NCBI GenBank assembly: GCA_963575745.1
Contig: CAUYUJ010014353.1
Coordinates: 242,286 to 269,785, forward strand
Direction: 5' to 3'
DNA length: 27,500 nt
Source: Prorocentrum cordatum
Lineage: Eukaryota; Sar; Dinophyceae; Prorocentrales; Prorocentraceae
The translations under genes were made by a program, and so were the position numbers. Below are positions 19,675 to 27,500 of the stretch, piece after piece. The first letter of the stretch is position 1, and the number at the start of each line of letters is the position of its first letter. The notes beneath the pieces were generated by a model, which did no database searches, was not told the DNA's origin, and saw nothing but the letters and a program-made list of their open reading frames with translations.

Positions 19675-20370
19675 GGGGGGGGGCCTCAGAGGCGTGCCGG
19701 GGGGCTCTTGGGAGGCAGTCTGGAGGCCGCTGGGGGGGGCTGTGTGGGGGCCTCTTGGGGCCACTTGTGGGTCTCTTCGGGGCTCTTGGGGGCCTCTTCG
19801 GGCTCTTTGGGGGACTCTTGGAGGCTCCTGGCGGCCTCCTGGAGCGGAAAGCCGGGACTGTCGATCTGCGTTCCCCCTGTTGGGCGGCTTTTCGGGCCAT
19901 CTTGGGGGTCTCTTGGGCTGCCTCGGGGCGCTCTTGGGCCGTCTCGGGGCCGTCTTGGGGCCTTCTTGGCCCGTCGTGGAGCCGTCTTGGGGGCTCTTGG
20001 GCGGTCTTGGGGCGAGCTTGGGGGCGTCTTGGAGCGTTAGAAGCTCGAAAACGCGAGAAGGCTAAAAACCACAAAACAGCAACAGCAAACAGAAAAAACT
20101 GAAAATCAACGAAGTTGGCGTCTTCGAGCGCTCCCGGGGCGCCTCTCGGAGCTCTCTTGGAGCCTCTTGGAGGCCTCCTGGGAACCTGAAGAGCCGTGGG
20201 AGGTCTGGTTTGGGCTGCTTGGGAGCATCTTCAGCCGTCCTTTCGCGTTGTGGGGGCTCCTTGGGGGCGTCTTGGGTCGTCCTGGGGCGTTTTCGGGCCT
20301 CCCTGGGAGGCACGGGGGCGCGGTACAGGGAGTTGCCCCCAGATGTCACGGGGGTAGGGGACGCTCCCGG
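19675..20370 (-). repeat. G-rich array, second block (inverted motif)
   Basis: Dense CTTGGGG(C/G)(C/G)TCTTGGGG repeats every 12-18 bases, interrupted at 20041-20125 by AT-rich sequence with AAACAGCAACAGC. Frames of up to 209 codons on + are Gly/Leu/Trp/Ser-rich translations of the motif, not genes. Many G-runs could form four-stranded structures. Confidence 0.75.
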
Positions 20371-20394
20371 GGGGGAAGGGGGCGCATTTGTTTA

Positions 20395-20780
20395 TATACA
20401 TATATATATACACACACACCTACATACATACATACATACCTACATACCTACATACATACATACATACATACATGCATGCATGCATACATGCATGCATGCA
20501 TGCATGCATACATACGTACGTACGTACGTACATACATACATGCATGCATAGGAGCATGCATGCATGCATGCATGCATACAGACATACAGATAAAGAGAGA
20601 TAAAGATATAGCTGGATATATTGATGGATGGATGGATGGGACGGATGGATGGATGGATGTGGTATGAATGTGCAGCCATGTGTATACGTATATATATATA
20701 TATATATATATATGTGTGCGCACGCATACGTGTGTATATATAAAAGTGTAATGGTACATGTACAGATGTGCAGACATAAG
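20395..20780. repeat. Compound CATA / CATG / CGTA / GGAT / TA microsatellite
   Basis: (CATA)n at 20420-20472, CATG-rich at 20472-20510, CGTA at 20512-20530, CATG at 20538-20575, GATG(GATG)n at 20620-20660 and TA at 20690-20712. The motifs differ by single bases, as expected of one tract that diversified by slippage. Confidence 0.9.
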
Positions 20781-20889
20781 AGTATATATGTGTGCATGCT
20801 ACAACAAAGAAGAAAATAAACAGCAAAAACAGGAGCATAACACCTGAGCAGGATGAAGCCGATACAACATTGAAAAACAACGACCCGAA

Positions 20890-21100
20890 AAAACTGGCAG
20901 ATCGGGCGGGCAGACCCTACAGGGCGGGTCGGAAAGGCGGGTCCACGCGGCCAGGTCGAGAAGGCGGGCTGCTGAAGCGTGAGTCCTGCATGAGTCGTGA
21001 AGATGTCTCGAGCGATAACACGGTTCCTAAGTGAATCGTGACAAAACAATACGAGAGCATGATTCCTGAGTGTAGAGGTCGCGGCATCTGAACTATCAGG
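20890..21100. repeat. GGGCGGGTC repeat family, copy 1
   Basis: A short GGGCGGGTCGGAAAGGCGGG patch is followed by GAGTCCTG...GTGA...TGTCTCGAGCGA...CGGTTCCT. The same order occurs at 26640-26840. It looks like a dispersed repeat with a variable GC-rich array at its head. Confidence 0.6.
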
Positions 21101-21240
21101 CGGTAGCCGTTGTGCTTGTAGCCAAGGGGGGGCAGCAACGCAGGTTGAGCAGGAATACTTTCCCTGAAAACAAACAGGGTGCGAGCCCCGAGGGGGGTAC
21201 TTCAACTGAAAGCCACATTGCGCAAACGACAACAACGATC

Positions 21241-21248
21241 ACAACAAT

Positions 21249-21284
<36 letters not shown>

Positions 21285-22122
21285 CATTTTACCCGAACGC
21301 TCAGTGTTCTCCCCAGTGCCAGGGTTTTCATGCGACGCCAACCAATACCCCCACTTCGTGGGGGGGCAATGCAAGCTCTACCAAACATCCACACGACTCT
21401 CGGGAACCACCCACACCCAGCTTCCCGCCCTATGACGTCAGGACACTTCACTTCGTGGCGCGCGGACGATCGTGGATACTACACTGGCGTGGACCTACGG
21501 TGCGATTCGTGTGATTTTATGATGCGCGGTGCTAAAATTCTTAAAAACCCAATGGTTTTTGGAGATTTCGGCGTGCGCGCGCGAAGAAAAAACGAATGTG
21601 TCCCGCATGGTATTATTTGACAGGGATGATGGCCCTGGCAGGTGCGCAACCGTTGTCGCAGAAGTTCGAAAAAGTTGCTCGCAAAAGCCCGTTTGACAGA
21701 ATTGTTTAAAAAGTGTTGGTTTTCCTACGAATCCGCAAGAGCGCGCGGAAGGACATTTTGACAATTTGTTCTTAAAAAACCATTGGGTTTTTGATGTTTT
21801 TATGTTAAAATCGTTACGAAACCTAAGGTTTTGGAAGGATTTCGTCTTGCGCGCACGAATGTCCACTTTACCTTATTTTTTGCAAGGGATTCTTGCAATT
21901 TGATCAAGTAAGAACAAGAATTTTCATTTTATAGTGTTTTTTGCAAGGGAAAACGGATTACAACAAAACAACCGGATCCGGACACAATCCACTTTTCTGA
22001 AGCTTTCGCTAGAAAATGAAGGAAATGAGGCTGCGGCCTAGGTTTTGGAGGGGGGTCGCGCACCAGGGGTCTCAACAATAATATTTCTTTAGAAGTAATA
22101 ATGTTCAACAACAACAATTACT
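21241..22122. repeat. ~0.8-kb direct repeat bounded by (AAC)n, copy A
   Basis: Starts at an (AAC)n tract (21241-21283) and ends at AATAATGTTCAACAACAAC (22097-22120). Shared with copy B are CAGTGCCAGGGTTTTCAT, the CCCCCAC hairpin, CTTCCCGCCCTATGACGT, GCGCGCGAAGAAAAAACG and TTTTTTGCAAGGGATTCTTG. It has about 60 bases at 21490-21550 that copy B lacks. Internal pieces also resemble the duplication at 15560-17470. Confidence 0.85.
21348..21364. other. Short hairpin, copy A
   Basis: CCCCCAC (21348-21354) and GTGGGGG (21358-21364) pair around the loop TTC. The same stem is kept in copy B with a different loop. Confidence 0.65.
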
Positions 22123-22912
22123 AGCACGTGGGGACACTCCGTTCTCACCAGTGCCAGGGTTTTCATAGGAGGCGGGCAATACCCCCACTTTGTGGGGGGG
22201 CCGGTTCAAGCTCTACCAAATTTCCAAACGACTCTTCGCCACCACCCACACCCAGCTTCCCGCCCTATGACGTTCGGACACTTCACTTCGTGGCATGCGG
22301 ACGACCGTGGCTACTATTCAGGGCCCCGCGGCCGACGACGACGGCGTGCGCGCGCGAAGAAAAAACGAATGTGTCCCGCATGGTATTATTTGACAGGGAT
22401 GATGGCCCTGGCAGGTGCGCAACCGTTGTCGCAGAAGTTCGAAAAAGTTGCTCGCAAAAGCCCGTTTGACAGAAATGTTTAAAAAGTGTTGGGTTTCCTA
22501 CGAATCCGCAAGAGCGCGCGGGATGAGATTTTGACAATTTTTGTTGAAAAACCATTGGTTTTTTGATGTTTTTATGTTAAAATCGCTGCGAACACTAAGG
22601 TTTTGGAAGGATTTCGTCTTGCGCGCGCGAATGTCCACTTTACCTTATTTTTTGCAAGGGATTCTTGAAATTTGATTATATTAGAACAAGAAATGTCATT
22701 TTATAGTGTTTTTTGCAAGGGAAAGCGGGGGGGAACAAAACAACCGGATCTTGATCACATCGAATTACCTGAGGCTTCCTCACGAAAATGATGAAAATGT
22801 AGCTGCGGCCTAGGCGGCGCAGGGGGGCCGTGCACCAGGGGTCCCAACAATAATTATTCTTTAGAATTAATAATGTTCAACAACAACAACAACAACAACA
22901 ACCACAACCACA
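22123..22912. repeat. ~0.8-kb direct repeat bounded by (AAC)n, copy B
   Basis: The second head-to-tail copy, highly similar to copy A in 22370-22720 and ending in an expanded AACAACAACC tract (22877-22920). The offset from copy A falls from 834 (left) to about 773 (right), so it carries a net deletion of about 60 bases, at GCGGCCGACGACGACGGCG (22330-22348). Confidence 0.85.
22182..22198. other. Short hairpin, copy B
   Basis: CCCCCAC (22182-22188) and GTGGGGG (22192-22198) pair around the loop TTT; the loop differs from copy A but the stem does not. Confidence 0.65.
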
Positions 22913-22920
22913 ACAACAAC

Positions 22921-23555
22921 AGCAGCAGCAACAACACTATACAAAAAAACGAAGCACGAAGCAACCAACAAAAGGCACGCAGTCTGGCACCTAATTGGGA
23001 CTGTCGAGAACTGCAAGTACTAAATGTGAACCGTTGGTACGTATTGAGCTTGCTTTTCAAGCCTAACTAACCATTGCAACTGATGCTAAGCACTGAAGCT
23101 GTAACCACTGCATCCCATTCTGAATTGGAACTGTACCCCAGAAGTGCCATCGTGCAGACTTCAAATCAGTTCTTGGCAGTACACCTGGCAGTTTGTAATG
23201 ACGGGAGCGAGCCCAATACCCTTGGAGTCCTGTTCGTCGTCAGCCCACTCTCTCAGAGGAAGGCCTCAGCGGCGGAGGTGAAGGGAGGGGGGCCAGGAAG
23301 CAGGCCCTCCCGCCCCTCGCGGAGACGGTCGGGGAGGCCAGGGGCGAGGAGGGGCGAGGAGGGGGCGAGGAGTGGCGAGGGGGACGAGGAGGGGCGAAGA
23401 GGAAGAGAAGGCCCTCCTCGCCCCCTCCGAACCCTTGCGCGGCCTGCGCGGAAGGCGGCCCCTCCGTGGCCTGTGCGCGGGCGGGCTGCTCCGGGCCGAG
23501 GGGTTCCCGTTCGTCCGCTCTTCCTGCCTGCATCTATCACTCCTCCCGCCTCCTC
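22921..23555. other. Unique then GC-rich non-coding stretch
   Basis: 22921-23230 is ordinary-composition sequence, and 23270-23540 is GC-rich with GGGGCGAGGAG repeats at 23338-23400. The frame open from 23074 runs on into CTC and CAT repeats and shows no domain. Confidence 0.4.
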
Positions 23556-23770
23556 CCGCCTCCTCCTTCTCCTCCTCCTCCTCCTCCTCCTCCTCCTCCT
23601 CCTCCACCTCCTCCTCCTCCTCCTCCTCCTCCTCCTCCTCCTTCTCCTCCTCCTCCTCTCCTCCTCCTCCTCCTCCTCCTCCTCCTCCTCCTCCTCCTCC
23701 TCCCTCCTCCTCTCCTCCTCCTCCTCCTCCTCCTCCTCCTCCTCTCCCCGCCCCTCCCTCCCTCCCTCTC
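23556..23770. repeat. (CTC)n pyrimidine microsatellite
   Basis: About 200 bases of CTC triplets with a few TTC, CAC and CCC breaks, followed by CCCT and CCAT repeats to 23830. It is of the same kind and strand as 11886-12285. Confidence 0.93.
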
Positions 23771-23919
23771 CCTCGCTCCCTTCTTCGTTCCCTCCCTCCA
23801 TCCGTCTCTCCATCCATCCATCCATTCGTCTCTCCCTTCCCCTCTTCCTGGTTATCCTCGACATCAACATCATCAGCAGCAACATCACCCTCATGGTCGT
23901 CAGACTGATCATGACTGAT

Positions 23920-23934
23920 GATCACCATCATCAA

Positions 23935-24006
<72 letters not shown>

Positions 24007-24026
24007 AATCCTCATCATCATAATCC

Positions 24027-24064
<38 letters not shown>

Positions 24065-24145
24065 GTCATCCTCATCATCATCATCATCAGCATCATCATC
24101 CTCGTCATCACCATCGTCATCATCATAATCATCATGATGATCAAC
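23920..24145. repeat. (CAT)n microsatellite
   Basis: CAT triplets with occasional CCT, AAT and CGT variants. The CAT strand is again +. Confidence 0.93.
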
Positions 24146-24290
24146 AACAACAATAACAACAACGACAATAACAACCACACCAGCAACAACCACAACCACA
24201 ACCACGGCAACAACAGCATCATCATCAGCCGCAGCAGCGGCATCATCGTAACCATCATCACTATCAAACTCAACATGGTTCGTTCTTCCC
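24146..24290. repeat. AAC / CAACAACC-rich patch
   Basis: AACAACAACAATAACAACAACG followed by CACAACCACAACC variants, then a short mixed spacer. Confidence 0.7.
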
Positions 24291-24720
24291 CTCACCACCA
24301 CCACCATCACCATCACCATCACCATCACCATCATCAGGATCAGCATCATCATCTTCATCCTCATCCTCATCCTCAGCATCCTCAGCATCCTCATCATCAT
24401 CCCCATTAGCATCGTCGTCATCATCAGCATCATCAAAATCAGCCTCAGCCTCAGCAGCATCATCATCATCGTCAGCATCATCGTCATCGTCATCATCATC
24501 GTCATCATCGTCATCATTATCGTGACCGTCATCGTCATCGTCATCGCCATCGTCATCGTCATCGTCGTCCTCGTCGTCATCGTCGTCATCGTTGTCGTCG
24601 TCGTCCTCGTCCTCGTCTTCGTCCTCGTCCACGCCATCGTCCTCATCACCATCGTCGTCGTCCTCGTCCTCGTCATCATCCTCAGCAGCATCATTAGGAT
24701 AATCATCATAGACTTTTTCA
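24291..24720. repeat. CAC, CAT and CGT triplet array
   Basis: CACCAT repeats at 24293-24335, CATCCT at 24340-24400, CATCAG/CGT at 24400-24530 and CGTCCT/CGTCAT at 24530-24690. On the minus strand it reads Asp/Glu-rich, an artefact of the triplets. Confidence 0.88.
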
Positions 24721-25009
24721 TCGGCAGCAGCACCCTTGTCCCCATCATCAGCATCAGCAGCAGCATCCTCCTTGTCATCATCTATCCCCCGTCCTCCGTA
24801 ATCCGCATCGCTCCTTCTCAGCAGTGCAGTCCGTCAATGCATTGATCGTTCACGTGCTATCCGCCTCGCCCTTTCTCGTGAATACAATCAGCCTTGCTCC
24901 TTCTAATCTGCGTGATTCGTCATGTTTGTACGTTTGTTCACTCATACTTCGTTCACCCTTTTCCTCATTACGGAGGCGGAAGGAGCAGAGGACTCTGGAC
25001 AACACAAAC

Positions 25010-25510
25010 AAGCCGCATGAGACACCCCAACGATCTGGGTCCCCTTGGGGTGCTGAAACCGGCGCCTCGCCTGAGACATCAACACCATCTGCTCTGAAAG
25101 CAGAAGAGTCTGGGGGGGCCCAAACTGACAAACCGCCCGAGACGTCCCCACAACCTGGGTGCGAACGGGCATATGCAATCACCCCTGGCGGCTCCCCCCT
25201 GGTGTCAGGAAATCAACACATATACAGCAACATCCTCACAATCTGCCCTGAAAGCAGGGGAATCTGGGGAGGGGAGGGGGACCAAGCAAACCACCTGAGA
25301 CTTCCCCACCATCTGGACGCGAACGGGCCCGTGTAACCTCCACTGGCGGCTCCCCTTTGAGCGCTTCGCCCGAGACATCCTAACAATCTGCTCAGAACGC
25401 AACGGAGCCTTGGGGGCCGAAAATAGCAAATCGCATGAGACTTTCCCACAGTCTGGGGGCGAACGGGCCTGTACAACCACCCCCTGCGGCTACCCCTTGG
25501 AATATTAAAA
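25010..25510. repeat. ~140-158-bp tandem repeat, about 3.5 copies
   Basis: GCGAACGGGC recurs at 25161, 25319 and 25459. Other shared words are CAATCTGCTCTGAAAGCAG, GAGTCTGGGG, CGCCTGAGAC(A/T)TCC and CCCCTGGCGGCTCCCC. The first copy near 25010-25060 is partial. Confidence 0.82.
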
Positions 25511-25539
25511 CCAGCACCTCCCTCGAGACATCCTCAAAA

Positions 25540-25705
25540 TCTGCGAATGTGAGTGCGAGTCCGTCGCAAGTCTGAGTACGAGCGAATCTGAGTGTGAGTG
25601 AGTCCGGGTATGAGTGAGTCTGAGTACGACTGAGTCTGCGTATTAGTGAGTCTGAGCACGAGTGAGTCTGAATGAGTCTGAGTATGAGTGCACATCTAAG
25701 TGTGA
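25540..25705. repeat. ~18-bp GAGTCTGAGTACGAGTGA minisatellite
   Basis: GAGTCTGAGTA(C/T)GAGTGA repeats about 8 times with single-base changes, grading from GTGAGTGCGAGTCC at its left end. Confidence 0.85.
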
Positions 25706-26335
25706 GGGAGACGGAGCGAAGAGAGTAGGAGGGTGAGGAGGCGGCGGCGTCAGAGTAAAAACAAGAACCCATCTTAAGATATTGGGGTAAAAAATGCGAG
25801 CCAAAGGGATTCAAAATAAAAACACAACGGGCACCCGTGGGGGATCAACCGTAAGTATTCAAAAATGAAAATAAAACCAATAGTTTACAGCTGCTAGATC
25901 TTCGTCTTTCGCGTGTCATTCAACATGTGCGCCTCGAACACTCGATATCCGCCCTCTTCGCCTTGGTCGTACGTCCTCTGGGTGGGCATGCTCATTGTAT
26001 GCCACATGTAGTTGGCCTAGACGAACATTTGGAAGAGAGGGAGACAAATGAAAAGCAAGGGGGCAAGATGATGGCAAGATCATTGACGACGAAAAAGATT
26101 CCGCCATAGGGGGAGGAGAGAGGAGCAGGAAGATCGGCGAACGTACCCCCTTTGGGGGTATATCTTCCTTTCCTGCCAGGTTTAGTTCGCGCGGCCTTCG
26201 AAATAGGAGGATGACGAGGAGGGGGACAGGGCAGCGACGAAAGCATGAGCACGAGAACGGAGGGGGCAAGAAGAAGGGGGGAGGATTGAGGGCGAAGGAG
26301 CTTCAGCAGGACGGGGGAAGGAGCAGGAGCAGTGC
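25706..26335. other. Unique non-coding stretch, nothing recognised
   Basis: Mixed composition turning GA-rich after 26100. It contains a small palindrome-like CGTACCCCCTTTGGGGGTAT at 26142-26161 (CCCCC/GGGGG stem). No gene recognised. Confidence 0.4.
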
Positions 26336-26469
26336 TTTCGGCACGCGGACCCCGACCTGCGGGCCGGGCCCGACGGGCGGGCCGGGCGGGCCGACCCTGA
26401 CAGGCGTGCCCGGCGGGCGTGGCATCGAGGAGGGCGTGCGGGCTTCCAAGCAAGCGAAAGACTAGACAC

Positions 26470-26850
26470 CCTGACGCGCAGGTCGGGCGAGCGAGCCCCA
26501 ACGGGCGGGTCGGGCGGGCGGACCCTCGCGGGCGGGTCGGGCGGGCGGACCCTCGCGGGCGAGTCGGGCGGGGCACTGAAGCGGGCGGGCTCCCAGGCAG
26601 GCGAACGGGCGGACCCTAACGGGCGGGTCGGGCGGGCGGACCCTGACAGACGGATCGGGCGGGCGGGCCCTCACGGGCCGGTCGGGCGGGTCGGGCGGGC
26701 GGTCCCTCAGGCGAGCGAACAAGTCCTGAGTAAATTGTGAGGTGGTCTCGTACGAAAGCGCGGTTCCTGGACGTCGAGAGCGTCGCGCTTCAGTGGATTG
26801 CATCGAAGTGCCCGACGAGAGCGCGATTCCTGACAAAAAGTGCGAGGAAA
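26470..26850. repeat. GGGCGGGTCGGGCGGGCGGACCC array and tail, copy 2
   Basis: Units of about 28 bases, GGACCCTCGCGGGCGGGTCGGGCGGGC, repeat to 26712, followed by CAAGTCCTGAGTAAATTGTGAGGTGGTCTCGTA-type sequence matching the tail of 20970-21060. A diffuse GGGCGGGCC head begins at about 26340. Confidence 0.75.
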
Positions 26851-26924
26851 GTTCGAGCAAACGCGCGTGTAAAAATCCGCCGACCCTGTCGACGTATGGA
26901 AGATGCTTTTCCGTTCGTCGTGAA

Positions 26925-26951
26925 CGTCGTCGTCGTCGTCGTCGTTGCCGC

Positions 26952-26995
<44 letters not shown>

Positions 26996-27007
26996 ATGCT
27001 CTTCCGT

Positions 27008-27057
<50 letters not shown>

Positions 27058-27058
27058 C
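26925..27058. repeat. (GTC)n microsatellite
   Basis: CGTCGTCGTC triplets with GCC breaks and a GATGCTCTTCCGTTC interruption at 26995-27010 that repeats the sequence just before the tract (26906-26918). Confidence 0.93.
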
Positions 27059-27239
27059 TCCCCTCAGGCACGCCAGCCAAAGCGAAACCAAAGCGAAATC
27101 GAGCAATGTCGTAGCTGAGTCGAAGGCAAAGCGAAATTGAGCAACGTCGCAGCTGAGTCGAAGGGAAGCCCCTTCCCTTTGATCCCTTCCCCGCCGGGGG
27201 GGGGGGGTCCCGGGGGGGGAAGGGGGGGGGAGATACGCA
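27059..27239. other. GC-rich spacer with short repeat
   Basis: AAAGCGAAA(T/C) and GAGCAA(T/C)GTCG(T/C)AGCTGAGTCGAAGG occur twice at 27088-27165, followed by G-runs and CCCGGG at 27187-27230. Confidence 0.55.
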
Positions 27240-27430
27240 TCCCCCCCGGGATGTCCAGGGACCTAGAAAAGCCCCCAGACTGGCCAAGAGTGCCCCAAGA
27301 GGCTTCCAAGACGGCTCCCGAGGGCCCCGAATCGCCGAACCATCGGTCGAAGACGCCAAAGTAGCCTCCAGACGGCCCAAGAGATTACCAAGACGCTCCA
27401 AGAAGTCTCCAAGAGCACTCCCAAGAGGGC
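27240..27430 (+). repeat. C-rich CCAAGA array, third block
   Basis: CCAAGAGGCTTCCAAGACGGC-type motifs every 12-18 bases, in the orientation of 18236-18780. Its right end is followed by AT-rich sequence to the window edge. Confidence 0.65.
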
Positions 27431-27500
27431 ACGAAGAGGGAAAAATCAATGATTTCCTCAAAGTTTTTGACAGATTTTGGCGTTCTCGCCGTTTCAACTT

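Noticed and set aside
19436-20065. 209-codon Gly/Leu/Trp-rich + ORF
   Set aside because: Translation of the G-rich array; adjacent frames are equally open.
23074-24276. ORFs of 300 or more codons on both strands
   Set aside because: They run through GC-rich, CTC and CAT tracts; overlapping frames on both strands are open for the same reason.
26462-27497. ORFs with poly-Arg, poly-Thr and poly-Val runs
   Set aside because: Artefacts of the GTC microsatellite and the GGGCGGGTC array.

Overview
The window is nuclear DNA from a dinoflagellate. The main evidence is a full match, on the minus strand at 10580-10601, to the 22-nt dinoflagellate trans-spliced leader (core GCCATTTTGGCTCAAG). The rest fits: very gene-poor DNA crowded with microsatellites, minisatellites and diverged duplications, and a non-LTR retrotransposon of the type common in these genomes. 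The species cannot be told from the sequence. I see no host gene, tRNA, rRNA or CRISPR array that I can support.

Layout. 1-200 is GC-rich. 208-1418 is a long (CAT)n tract. 1661-2172 is a 42-bp tandem repeat. 2640-4855 is one satellite in two forms: a ~78-bp unit that changes at about 3480 to a 112-bp unit carrying 34 extra bases. 4857-4988 is (GGA)n. A second (CAT)n tract (5057-5244 plus 10621-11420) is split by a 5.36-kb LINE. From 11480 to 12870 come CTC, CATA, GACA and purine tracts, then a foldback element (13001-13172), a 158-bp repeat (14017-14530), a diverged ~1-kb tandem duplication (about 15560-17470), a 76-bp minisatellite (17470-17760), C-rich and G-rich arrays of one motif family in opposite orientations (18236-20370, again at 27240-27430), a CATA/CATG tract, two ~0.8-kb direct repeats bounded by (AAC)n (21241-22912), more CTC, CAT and CGT tracts, a ~150-bp repeat (25010-25510), a GGGCGGGTC array (26470-26712) and a final (GTC)n.

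The only coherent coding unit is the LINE, on the minus strand at 5245-10600. In its sense direction it has the spliced leader at its very 5' end, a 137-nt leader, ORF1 (coiled coil, then an RRM-like region), a single TAG, then ORF2 (AP-type endonuclease, reverse transcriptase, C-terminal CX3C...HX3C finger), and a 3' UTR with a strong hairpin. Identical 20-bp target-site duplications, recognisable by one AAC interruption in an ATC run, flank it and fix its ends. Together these show that a capped, trans-spliced LINE mRNA was reverse-transcribed to its 5' end and inserted into a (CAT)n microsatellite. The reading frames are broken three times, each time at a homopolymer, so the copy may be slightly decayed or the sequence may carry indel errors.
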